From assembly GCF_043195095.1 (NCBI RefSeq), contig NZ_JBAFWN010000001.1: a stretch of DNA of 64,000 nt. One strand, given 5' to 3'. The stretch comes from NCEH01 sp043195095. Lineage in GTDB: Bacteria > Pseudomonadota > Alphaproteobacteria > Rhizobiales > Xanthobacteraceae. How positions within the stretch are numbered: the first letter of the stretch is position 1; every line of letters begins with the position of its first letter. Shown here one piece after another: positions 24,910 to 32,907 of this stretch. The position numbers were made by a program, and so were the translations under genes. Below the pieces are notes generated by a model. The model ran no database searches. It saw only the letters and a program-made list of their open reading frames with translations, and was not told the origin of the DNA.

Positions 24910-25677
24910 CTATGGAATGACCCGCACCGGGAAATCCACGTGGAACACGCGGCGCTGCCCGAAGCGCTGGATATAGGCGGCCTTGATCTCGCCCAGCTTG
25001 GCGCTGGCATCGGGCGTGTTGGGATGGACGATCAGCAAAAGGCGCGTGCCGGGCCGCGAGAGCGCCAGCGCGGCGGCGGCCGAGAGAGCGGCACCGGGCG
25101 CCGGATCCGGCGCGGCCGAAGCGGTGGAGGCCGTGCCGGCGGTCGCGGCGCCGCTCGCGGACGCGCCAGGGCTTCCGGCCGTGCCGTTGCCGGCCGGCGT
25201 GCCCTTGCCCGCAGGAGGTGCTGGGGAAGCGGGCGCTGCGCTGGCGGGAGGAGCGGCGGTCGTTGCCCCGCCCGAAGCGGCCGGCGCGGGCGAAGGCGGG
25301 TGTGCGGCGACCAGGCCCTGCGCCTCCAGCACTGTCAGCCCCCCGGGAAAGCGCGGCGCGACGACTTCGGCGACGAACTGCACCCATTGCTGCTCACTCA
25401 CCCCCCGTCCGTCGGGCGTGTTGAGGCTGAAGAACAATTGGCTTTCCAGGAACACGCTGTCCGCCCAGGGCGTCGGCTGCCAGCCGGGCGCGGAGACCGC
25501 ATTGTCCTGCGCGCGGGCCGGGCCGGTGAGCAGGGTCGCCAGCAACAGCGCGGAGAAAATGGAAGCGGCCCCGGCTTTCGCGGAATGGGAGAAGCCGTCT
25601 CGCGGATCGAACCTGCCTCTTTTCTTCGCGCGAATGGACGTCCTGTTCGCTCGAAAACGCTCCAGCGGCACGCGCAT
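24910..25677 (-). CDS. DUF3574 secreted protein with an Ala/Pro/Gly low-complexity insertion
   Basis: About 255 residues from ATG 25677, chosen for its GGGAG ribosome-binding site five bases upstream; the frame continues to GTG 25692. After an unusual basic N-terminal 35 residues comes a signal segment (IFSALLLATLLTGPARAQD). The DUF3574 halves are LFFSLNTPDGRGVSEQQWVQ plus VAPRFPGGLTVLEAQG (about residues 80-115) and RLLLIVHPNTPDASAKLGEI plus AAYIQRFGQRRVFHVDFPVR (about 215-255). Between them lies roughly 90 residues of Ala/Pro/Gly/Ser-rich sequence that ordinary family members lack. Function is unknown. Confidence 0.85.
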   Translation of the reverse strand: MRVPLERFRANRTSIRAKKRGRFDPRDGFSHSAKAGAASIFSALLLATLLTGPARAQDNAVSAPGWQPTPWADSVFLESQLFFSLNTPDGRGVSEQQWVQFVAEVVAPRFPGGLTVLEAQGLVAAHPPSPAPAASGGATTAAPPASAAPASPAPPAGKGTPAGNGTAGSPGASASGAATAGTASTASAAPDPAPGAALSAAAALALSRPGTRLLLIVHPNTPDASAKLGEIKAAYIQRFGQRRVFHVDFPVRVIP

Positions 25678-25995
25678 CTTCACTCCCCCCACTTCGCTCC
25701 CCCGAGCTTATGGCGCTCCGCCACACGCCGCCCGCTCTCGCGAACGCCGGGCCGCCGCGTGGGCGTCGACCGCCGCGCGCGCGCAAAGTCCCGGGTACGG
25801 CAACGGCCGCGACGAGCGCCGCCACCTGCCGAACAGGACACGCCGCGCGCACCCGCGAATCCGCCGCGCCTTGGATCTCATATGATCCGTTCCCGGCCGG
25901 CCCGGCAACCCGCGCCCCGCGCCAGAGGCCTTTTCCGCCCCTTTCTCGTACCGGAGCGGCCGGGACCAGGAGACGGATTTTCCAGGCGAAACAAC

Positions 25996-26014
25996 GAGAA
26001 CGAATATTCGCTCT
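25996..26014. promoter_or_regulatory. Operator-like box 1 upstream of the TetR-RND operon
   Basis: GAGAACGAATATTCGCTCT has a palindromic GAATATTC core and near-symmetric GAGA / TCT flanks. Box 2 with the same core lies 47 bases downstream (centre to centre). It also lies upstream of the divergent DUF3574 gene. Nothing else is recognised in the 25678-26077 gap. Confidence 0.7.
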
Positions 26015-26042
26015 TGACCCGGAGCGCGGCTGTGGCCATGCT

Positions 26043-26062
26043 GAGAGCGAATATTCATTCTC
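26043..26062. promoter_or_regulatory. Operator-like box 2 upstream of the TetR-RND operon
   Basis: GAGAGCGAATATTCATTCTC is an imperfect palindrome of form GAGA-N2-GAATATTC-N2-TCTC, 16 bases before the TetR start codon. The position suits autorepression of the TetR gene and the efflux genes behind it. Confidence 0.72.
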
Positions 26063-26077
26063 ACACCCTGAGGTTCC

Positions 26078-26704
26078 ATGGCCCTGGGCGCCCCCGATGT
26101 TTCCGTGCTCGATCACCGCTCCGAGCAGCAAAAGCGCATCCTCACCGCCGCCGTGCAATGCTTTGCCCGCGATGGCTTTCACGGCACCTCCATGCAGAAG
26201 ATCTGCGCCGAGGCGGGCATGAGCCCGGGCGCGCTCTATCGCTATTTTCCCTCGAAGGAATCCATCATCGGCGCGATCGTCGAGGGCGAGAGCGCGGAGC
26301 GGGCCAAGCTGTTCGAATTCCTCGACCAGGCGCCGAGCCTGATCGACGGGCTGACCGAATGCATCGCCACCCTGCTCTCCAAGGACAGCATCGACTGCGC
26401 CAAGCTCGGCCCGGAAATCATGGCCGAGGCGATCCGCAACGAGAAGCTGCGCGAGGCGCTTGAGCCGGTGGAGCAGGAAAGCCACGTCCTGCTGCGCGCG
26501 GCGCTGGTCTCGGGCGCGGCGCGGGGCGAAATCGACCCGCACATAGATCCCGATACGCTGGTGATGCTGCTGAAGGTGATGGGGGACGGGATGATCCTCC
26601 ACAATCAGCTGCATCCGCAATGGAATCTGCCGGATCGCCTGCCCGCCTTCGCCACCCTGGTGCGGCGCATGCTGTCGCCGGAAACAAAATCCTCCCCGCC
26701 ATGA
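26078..26704 (+). CDS. TetR-family repressor of the downstream RND efflux pump
   Basis: 208 residues. The HTH is typical: RILTAAVQCFARDGFHGTSM, then KICAEAGMSPGALYRYFPSK. The C-terminal ligand domain is longer than in minimal AcrR proteins. The stop overlaps the start of the adaptor gene (ATGA at 26701-26704), so regulator, adaptor and pump form one operon. The two GAATATTC palindromes upstream are candidate operators for autorepression. Confidence 0.93.
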   Translation: MALGAPDVSVLDHRSEQQKRILTAAVQCFARDGFHGTSMQKICAEAGMSPGALYRYFPSKESIIGAIVEGESAERAKLFEFLDQAPSLIDGLTECIATLLSKDSIDCAKLGPEIMAEAIRNEKLREALEPVEQESHVLLRAALVSGAARGEIDPHIDPDTLVMLLKVMGDGMILHNQLHPQWNLPDRLPAFATLVRRMLSPETKSSPP

Positions 26705-28044
26705 GCATCAGCTTGCCGCATTTTCCCTATCGTCATGCGCCGGCGCAGACGCCCCGGATCGCCGACACGCCCGCGCCTGGACACAGAAAGACCGACCAAC
26801 CCATGCCCCGCCTCGCCCGCAGTGCCCCGCTGAATCTCTCAAGGCGCCAAGCGCTGCCGCACCGCCTGCTTCTGGGGGCGCTGTTCGCCGGCGCGCTCGC
26901 GGCACCCCAGTTCATTCCCCCCGCGCTCGCGGAGGCGCCGGCCGCCGAGGCGGTGAAGGGGCTCACCGTCAGCGTCACCCACCCCGAGAAGCGCGAGATG
27001 GTGGAAACGCTTCTGGTGACGGGCTCGCTGATCGCGCGCGAGGAAATCCAGGTGGGCCCGGAGATCGAGGGCTATCGCCTCACCGAGATCCTCGCCGAGG
27101 TGGGCGATAAGGTGAAGCAGGGCCAGGTGCTGGCGCGGCTCAATCGCGAGGTGCTGGAAACCCAGCTCGCCCAGAACACCGCCAACCGCGCCAAGGCCAA
27201 GGCCGCCATCGCGCAGCAGCGCGCCAATCTCGACCAGATGCTGGCGCAGGAGGCGGAAGCCACCTCGGCGGTGGAGCGTTCGCGCCAACTGCGCAAGACC
27301 GGCGTTGTCTCGCAGGAGACCCTGGACGAGCGCGAGCGCGCGGTGAAGGTGGCGAGCGCCCAGGTCGCCGCCACCCGGGAAGCCCTCGCCGCGAGCGAGG
27401 CCGATGCCGGCCTCGTGGAAGCGCAGCGCTCCGAGATCGCGCTGAAGCTCACCCGCACCGAGGTGAAGGCTCCCGCCGCCGGCGTGGTGCTGGCGCGCGA
27501 CGCCCGCATCGGCGCCATCGTCTTGTCCACCAAGTCGGAGCCGCTGTTTCGCATCGCCCGCGACGGCGCCATCGACCTTGATGCCGAGGTCCCGGAAGCG
27601 GCCATGCCGCGCATGCAGGTCGGGCAGAGCGTCGCCGTCACGCCGGCCGGCTTCTCCGCGCCGCTCGCCGGCACGGTGCGCCTCATCTCCGCCCAGCTCG
27701 ACAAATCCACCCGGCTCGGCAAAGTGGAAATCGCGCTTGGCGACGACGACCGCCTGCGTCCCGGCACCTATGGCCGCGGCGTGATCGAGATCGCCCGCCG
27801 CGAGGGGCTTGCCGTGCCTCAGTCCGCCGTCATGTTCGACGCCAAGGGCGCCTATGTGCTGGTGGTGAAGGACGGGGTCGTGGCCGAGCGCCGCGTCGAG
27901 CCGGGCCTGAAGGGCGAAGGCCGCATCGAACTCGTCTCCGGCGTCGGTGCGGGGGATCTGGTGGTCGTGCGCGCGGGCGGCTTCCTGCGTGAGGGCGACC
28001 GCGTCACCGCTGTCGAGGCGGACCGCACCGCGGGAGCGAAATAA
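26701..28044 (+). CDS. RND efflux periplasmic adaptor (membrane fusion protein)
   Basis: 447 residues from ATG 26701, which overlaps the TetR stop; ATG 26803 is an alternative. A signal-like hydrophobic segment lies at about residues 55-78 (LLLGALFAGALAAPQFIPPA). The lipoyl/hairpin region shows VGPEIEGYRLTEILAEVGDK, then VKQGQVLARLN, and a coiled-coil of about 100 residues ending KLTRTEVKAPAAGVVLARDA. The beta-barrel and MPD end with GDRVTAVEADR. It links the inner-membrane RND pump to an outer-membrane channel that is encoded elsewhere. Confidence 0.93.
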   Translation: MSISLPHFPYRHAPAQTPRIADTPAPGHRKTDQPMPRLARSAPLNLSRRQALPHRLLLGALFAGALAAPQFIPPALAEAPAAEAVKGLTVSVTHPEKREMVETLLVTGSLIAREEIQVGPEIEGYRLTEILAEVGDKVKQGQVLARLNREVLETQLAQNTANRAKAKAAIAQQRANLDQMLAQEAEATSAVERSRQLRKTGVVSQETLDERERAVKVASAQVAATREALAASEADAGLVEAQRSEIALKLTRTEVKAPAAGVVLARDARIGAIVLSTKSEPLFRIARDGAIDLDAEVPEAAMPRMQVGQSVAVTPAGFSAPLAGTVRLISAQLDKSTRLGKVEIALGDDDRLRPGTYGRGVIEIARREGLAVPQSAVMFDAKGAYVLVVKDGVVAERRVEPGLKGEGRIELVSGVGAGDLVVVRAGGFLREGDRVTAVEADRTAGAK

Positions 28045-28049
28045 GCGCC

Positions 28050-31000
28050 ATGGCCCTCAATATTTCCGCCTGGGCGATCCGCAAGCCCATCCCCTCCCTG
28101 GTCCTGTTCGTGGTCTTGACCGCGCTCGGCATCGTGCATTTCCGCTCGCTGCCGGTGACGCAGATGCCGAACATCGACGTGCCCATCGTCATGGTCTCCA
28201 TCTCCCAGCCCGGCGCCGCGCCAAGCGAGCTGGAGACGCAGATCACCAAGAAGGTGGAGAACGCCGTCGCCGGCGTGGCCGGGGTGAAGCACATCACCTC
28301 CTCGCTGTCGGAGGGCTCCTCCGTCACCACCATCGAATTCCATCTGGAAACGGCGGTGGACCGGGCGGTGAACGACACGCGCGACGCCATCACCAAGATC
28401 CGCACCGAACTGCCCCAGGCCATCGAGGAGCCGCTGATCCAGCGGGTGGACATCGAGGGCCTGCCCATCGTGACCTATGCGGTCGCCTCGCCCACCATGA
28501 ATGCGGAGGAACTCTCCTGGTTCGTGGACGACACGGTGGCTCGCACGCTCCAGGGCATTCGCGGCGTCGCCCAGGTGAAGCGCGAAGGCGGCGTGGATCG
28601 TGAGATCCGGGTTGCGCTCGATCCCGACCGGCTGATGTCGCTCGGCATCACGGCGGCTGAGGTCTCGCGCCAGCTGCGCGCCACCAATTTGGACGTCTCG
28701 GGCGGGCGCGGGGAAGTCGGCACGCAGGAGCAGTCGATTCGCACGCTGGCCGGCGCCGCGAGCGTGGACGATCTCGCCGAGACCCGCATCGTGCTCTCCA
28801 ACGGGCGCTACGTGCGGCTGAAGGATCTCGGCACGGTGACCGACGGGGCGGCGGAGCAGCGCGTGTTCGCGCGGCTCGACGGGCGCCCCGTGGTGGCCTT
28901 CGGCGTCTATCGCGCCAAGGGCTTCTCCGACGTTGTGGTCTATGACCGCACCGAAGCGGAGGTGCAAAAGCTGCTCGCGGCGCATCCGGACGTGTCCATC
29001 ACCATGATCGACACCACCGTGCGCTACACCAAGGCGGACTACCAATCCGCCATGCATACGCTGATCGAAGGCGCGATCCTCGCGGTGGTGGTGGTGCTGC
29101 TGTTCCTGCGCGACTGGCGCGCGACCCTCATCACCACGCTCGCCATCCCGCTGTCCATCCTGCCCACCTTCTGGGTGATGGACGCGCTCGGCTTCTCGCT
29201 GAACGCGGTGAGCCTGCTCGCCATCACGCTGGTCACCGGCATCCTGGTGGACGATGCCATCGTCGAGATCGAGAACATCGTGCGCCACATGCGACAGGGG
29301 AAATCCCCCTATCGCGCGGCCATCGAGGCGGCGGACGAAATCGGCCTCGCGGTGGTGGCGACCACGCTCACCATCGCCGCCGTGTTCGTGCCGGTGTCCT
29401 TCATGGGCGGCATCGCCGGGCAATATTTCAAGCAATTCGGCATCACGGTTGCTGTGGCGGTGCTGTTCTCGCTCGCGGTGGCGCGGCTCATCACGCCCCT
29501 GATGGCGGCCTATTTCCTGCGCGACCACGGCCACCGGGAAACCGGCGACGGCTTCATCATGCGCCATTATGTGCGCCTGCTGGGCTGGTCCGTGCGCCAT
29601 CGCTTCGCGACCATTGCGATGGGGTTCGCCGTGTTCGCCGGCACCATCTTCCTGTCCACGCTGCTGCCCTCGGGCTTCCTGCCCACCAACGACATCTCGC
29701 GCTCCATGCTCTCCATCGAGATGCCGCCGGGCACCACGCTCGCGGAAACCCAGGCGGTATCGGACCAGATCACGGCGGACCTGCTGAAGCAGCCGGAAGT
29801 GGCGAGCGTCTATGCCACCGCCGGCACCGGCGGACAGGGCGGCATGGCGATGATGGCGAGCGAGGTGCGCAAGGCGCAGATCGTCGTGAACCTGAAGCCG
29901 CGCGCCGAACGCAGCGTCGACCAGAAGACCTTCGAAACCCGCCTGCACGACGAGCTGGCGGCGCTGCCCGACATGCGCTTCACCTGGAGCCCCAACGGGC
30001 AGGCGGCGCAGCGCGGCTTCTCCATGATCCTCTCCGGCAATGACGGCGAGGCGGTGGAACAGGCGGCGCTGAAGCTGGAGAAGGAGGTGCGCGACCACGT
30101 GCCGACCCTCGCCAACGTGGTGTCTAGCGCCGCGCTCGACCGGCCGGAAATCCGCATCGTGCCGAAGCTGGACCAGGCGGCGCAGCTCGGCGTCTCGGTG
30201 GATACCATCGCCGAGACGGTGCGCATCGCCACCATCGGCGACATCGCGGCGAACCTCGCCAAATTCTCTGCCAAGGACCGCCAGATCGACATCCGCGTGC
30301 AGATGGACGAGAAGGCGCGCGCCAAGCTCGCCACCTTCGATGCGCTCAAGGTGCCGACCTCCAAGCCCGGCGTCTCGGTGCCGCTGTCCTCGGTGGCGGA
30401 CGTGAGCTTCGGCAAGGGCCCGACATCGCTCGACCGCTATGATCGCGCGCGCCGGGTGGCCGTTGAAGCGGATCTGGTGGGGGAAACCCCGCTCGGTGCC
30501 GCGATCGAGGCGGTGCGCGCGCTGCCGGCCGCGAAGAACCTGCCGCGTGGCGTCACGCTCAAGGAATCCGGCGATGCCGAGATCATGGGCGAGGTGTTCT
30601 CCGGCTTCGCGCTCGCCATCGCCGCCGGCGTGATGTTGGTGCTCGCGGTGCTGGTGCTGCTGTTCCAGGATGTGCTGCAGCCCATCACCATCCTGGTGGC
30701 GTTGCCGCTCTCCGTGGGCGGGGCGTTCATCGCCTTGCTGCTGACGGGCAATTCCATCTCGCTGCCGGTGGTGATCGGGTTCCTGATGCTGATGGGCATC
30801 GTGACCAAGAACGCCATTCTGCTGGTGGATTTCGCCATCGAATCCATGGCCAAGGGCATGGATCGCACCACTGCGCTGCTTGAATCCGGCCGCAAGCGCG
30901 CGCAGCCCATCGTCATGACCACCATCGCCATGGCGGCGGGCATGCTGCCGTCCGCGCTGGCGCTGGGCGAAGGCGGCTCGTTCCGCGCGCCCATGGCGAT

Positions 31001-31232
31001 CGCGGTGATCGGCGGGCTCATCGCCTCCACCGTGCTGTCGCTGGTGTTCGTGCCGGCGGTGTTCTCGGTGATGGACGATTTCAGCCACGTTATGGGCCGG
31101 CTGTTCGGCCGCTTCGTCGGCAAGAAGGACGAGCATCCCGGGCATGAGCACGATGCTCACGGCCCGGATGCCCACCGGCCGGACGCGCAGGATGGGCAGA
31201 AGCACCTGCCCTTCCCCCGCGCGGCCGAATGA
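28050..31232 (+). CDS. RND-family efflux transporter (AcrB/MdtB-like)
   Basis: 1060 residues, the usual size for an RND permease. It has an N-terminal TM1 (IRKPIPSLVLFVVLTALGIV), two large periplasmic loops, and TM4 with the proton-relay pair in GILVDDAIVEIENIVRHM near residue 400. The second half carries GIVTKNAILLVDFAIESM near 915 and a His/Asp-rich C-terminal tail (HPGHEHDAHGPDAHRPD). It forms a trimeric proton-driven drug or solvent exporter with the upstream adaptor. No outer-membrane factor gene follows. The His-rich tail could hint at metal binding, but the core is of the hydrophobic-substrate type. Confidence 0.94.
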   Translation: MALNISAWAIRKPIPSLVLFVVLTALGIVHFRSLPVTQMPNIDVPIVMVSISQPGAAPSELETQITKKVENAVAGVAGVKHITSSLSEGSSVTTIEFHLETAVDRAVNDTRDAITKIRTELPQAIEEPLIQRVDIEGLPIVTYAVASPTMNAEELSWFVDDTVARTLQGIRGVAQVKREGGVDREIRVALDPDRLMSLGITAAEVSRQLRATNLDVSGGRGEVGTQEQSIRTLAGAASVDDLAETRIVLSNGRYVRLKDLGTVTDGAAEQRVFARLDGRPVVAFGVYRAKGFSDVVVYDRTEAEVQKLLAAHPDVSITMIDTTVRYTKADYQSAMHTLIEGAILAVVVVLLFLRDWRATLITTLAIPLSILPTFWVMDALGFSLNAVSLLAITLVTGILVDDAIVEIENIVRHMRQGKSPYRAAIEAADEIGLAVVATTLTIAAVFVPVSFMGGIAGQYFKQFGITVAVAVLFSLAVARLITPLMAAYFLRDHGHRETGDGFIMRHYVRLLGWSVRHRFATIAMGFAVFAGTIFLSTLLPSGFLPTNDISRSMLSIEMPPGTTLAETQAVSDQITADLLKQPEVASVYATAGTGGQGGMAMMASEVRKAQIVVNLKPRAERSVDQKTFETRLHDELAALPDMRFTWSPNGQAAQRGFSMILSGNDGEAVEQAALKLEKEVRDHVPTLANVVSSAALDRPEIRIVPKLDQAAQLGVSVDTIAETVRIATIGDIAANLAKFSAKDRQIDIRVQMDEKARAKLATFDALKVPTSKPGVSVPLSSVADVSFGKGPTSLDRYDRARRVAVEADLVGETPLGAAIEAVRALPAAKNLPRGVTLKESGDAEIMGEVFSGFALAIAAGVMLVLAVLVLLFQDVLQPITILVALPLSVGGAFIALLLTGNSISLPVVIGFLMLMGIVTKNAILLVDFAIESMAKGMDRTTALLESGRKRAQPIVMTTIAMAAGMLPSALALGEGGSFRAPMAIAVIGGLIASTVLSLVFVPAVFSVMDDFSHVMGRLFGRFVGKKDEHPGHEHDAHGPDAHRPDAQDGQKHLPFPRAAE

Positions 31233-31236
31233 CATC

Positions 31237-31275
31237 GCGCGCCCCGGCCGGAAGGGGAAAACGGCCGGAGCGCGC
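31237..31275. terminator. Bidirectional terminator-like hairpin between the RND and SDR genes
   Basis: GCGCGCCCCGGCCG pairs with CGGCCGGAGCGCGC through 14 positions with one mismatch, around an A/G-rich 11-base loop. It lies between the convergent RND and SDR stop codons. There is no long T run, so intrinsic termination is likely but not certain. Confidence 0.6.
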
Positions 31276-31295
31276 CTGCGCCGGGACGCCTGCGC

Positions 31296-32045
31296 TCAGC
31301 GCAGGCCGCCCGAAGCGAAGAGGATCTCGCCGGTGAGCCAGCCGGCATCGACCGAGACGAGGAAGGCCGCCACGCTCGCTATATCCTGCGGCTGGCCGCC
31401 GCGCCCGAGCGGGGTCTTGGCGATGAACTGCTTTTCCATGTCGCTGCCGATCATGCCGATGGCACGCGTGCCTTCGGTATCCACGCCGCCGGGGCTGATG
31501 GCGTTGACGCGGATGTTCCTCGGCCCCAGCTCATTGGCGAGCGTGCGGGTGATGGATTCCACGGCCGCCTTGGTGGCGGTGTAGACCGAAGCGGTCGGCA
31601 GCGAGAGCGCGGTCGCCGCCGAGGAAATATTGACGATGCTGCCGCCCTCTGCGGGGAACAGCTTGACCGCCTCCCGGGTGGCCAGCAGCAGGCCGAGCAC
31701 ATTGGTATCGAACTGGCGGTGGAAGTGCTCCTCGTTCACCTCTTCGATCGACGCGAACGTGTAGACCCCGGCATTGTTCACGAGAATGTCCAGCCCGCCG
31801 AACGCGGCCTTCGTTTCCGCGAACAGGCGCGCCACGTCGGCGGCCTTCGCCACATCGCCCTGCACCGCGACCGCCTTGCCGCCGGCGGCGGTGATTTCCG
31901 CCACCACGCGGTCAGCGCCCTCCTTGCTGGACGCGTAATTCACCGCCACCGAGGCCCCTTCGGCCGCGAGGCTTTTCGCGATGGCCGCGCCGATTCCCTT
32001 GGAGGCCCCGGTGACCACCGCGACCTTGCCTGAAAGCTTGCCCAT
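31296..32045 (-). CDS. Short-chain dehydrogenase/reductase (SDR)
   Basis: 249 residues from ATG 32045 with the ribosome-binding site TAGGAGAG. It is a classical SDR: cofactor motif TGASKGIG near residue 13, NNAG near 90, the catalytic Ser in NISSAATAL, and YTATK. The sequence NYASSKEGADRV near residue 40 suggests NADP(H). It lies downstream of an ArsR gene on the same strand, with a perfect palindrome between them, so ArsR control is likely. Confidence 0.92.
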   Translation of the reverse strand: MGKLSGKVAVVTGASKGIGAAIAKSLAAEGASVAVNYASSKEGADRVVAEITAAGGKAVAVQGDVAKAADVARLFAETKAAFGGLDILVNNAGVYTFASIEEVNEEHFHRQFDTNVLGLLLATREAVKLFPAEGGSIVNISSAATALSLPTASVYTATKAAVESITRTLANELGPRNIRVNAISPGGVDTEGTRAIGMIGSDMEKQFIAKTPLGRGGQPQDIASVAAFLVSVDAGWLTGEILFASGGLR

Positions 32046-32074
32046 CTCATCTCTCCTAACCGGAACGATTCGAT

Positions 32075-32094
32075 AATTAGATAAATATCTAATT
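32075..32094. promoter_or_regulatory. ArsR-type operator palindrome upstream of the SDR gene
   Basis: AATTAGATA-AA-TATCTAATT is a perfect 9-bp inverted repeat in an AT-rich island within GC-rich DNA, 30 bases before the SDR start codon. Its length and AT-rich form match operators of ArsR/SmtB repressors, and an ArsR gene is adjacent. Confidence 0.82.
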
Positions 32095-32210
32095 GATGTG
32101 CGGCGTAGATGGGAAGGCCGGCTGCGGTTGCAAGGGGTCATCGCGCCGGGCGGTGCCCGAAGTTTTCGGGACGGGCGCGCATGGAGGCATAAAGGTCCGC
32201 GCGGGCGGAG

Positions 32211-32504
32211 TCAGATCCGGGAAAGCTGCTCGAGATAGGCGCTCAGCACGTCGCGGCGCAGGATGAGCTTGGCGAATTTGCCCTCGCGCACGATATCCAC
32301 GAGGCCAGCGGTCTCAAGCTCTTTGAGATGGTGGGAAATGGTCGCGGCGCTCACGGAATGGCACTCCGCCAACGCAGTGCAGGCGAGTTGCGCCCCGGCG
32401 GCACCGATCTCCTTCAGCATCTGGTAGCGGCGTGGTTCTGCCAGCGCGCGGGCGATCTGAGCAAACTGCTTCTCGCTCAGATGAATGGGTTCCGCAGACG
32501 ACAT
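32211..32504 (-). CDS. ArsR-family helix-turn-helix regulator
   Basis: 97 residues from ATG 32504. The winged-helix region contains KQFAQIARALAEPRRYQMLK, then CTALAECHSVSAATISHHLK and ELETAGLVDIVREGKFAKLI. No CXC metal site is visible, so it is probably not a classic metal sensor. It reads in the same direction as the SDR gene 165 bp downstream, and the palindrome between them is a candidate operator. Confidence 0.93.
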   Translation of the reverse strand: MSSAEPIHLSEKQFAQIARALAEPRRYQMLKEIGAAGAQLACTALAECHSVSAATISHHLKELETAGLVDIVREGKFAKLILRRDVLSAYLEQLSRI

Positions 32505-32687
32505 GATCTCAAAACTCGTGGGCGCAACGAACCTCACATGGTCGCCGCGACGCTCAATATGTGGTCGCCCCCGCGCTTTGACAACGCCGGGCGCCCCGCC
32601 CCCGCGGCGCGCGCCCGGCCATCGGATGGCGGAACGGCCCCCGCGCGGCGCGGCCCGAAAATCTATTTCACATTCATTTCAGGCGGC

Positions 32688-32716
32688 TTGACTTGTTCGC
32701 CAAAACGAACGATGTA
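32688..32716 (+). promoter_or_regulatory. Candidate promoter of metNIQ with a GTTCG/CGAAC palindrome in the spacer
   Basis: TTGACT (32688-32693) is followed after exactly 17 bases by GATGTA (32711-32716). The spacer contains GTTCG-N6-CGAAC (32695-32710). A second palindrome CGAACGCGCGTTCG (32869-32882) lies nearer the metN start. No SAM-II-like riboswitch sequence was recognised in the 32505-32907 gap. Confidence 0.45.
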
Positions 32717-32907
32717 TCGACACGGGAAACATCAACGATGGGTGCGGCCATGATGCGCTGCCTGTGTATGCGAATGTGATTGCGGCCTGATTGAAGCGCC
32801 GCGTCTTTTGCCGCCCGAAATTCCCTTCCAGCCGTCGGTTGCCTGCGCCCTGAGATGGACCGCCAGGACGAACGCGCGTTCGCGTTCCATGCCGACGAAA
32901 GCCGGAG

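Noticed and set aside
27852..31235. Minus-strand open frame of 1127 residues over the RND gene
   Set aside because: His/Asp/Arg-rich shadow of the RND pump; no recognisable motif, and no start context.
32505..32907. SAM riboswitch upstream of metN
   Set aside because: No SAM-I or SAM-II consensus segments or pseudoknot could be recognised; only palindromes and a possible promoter are present.
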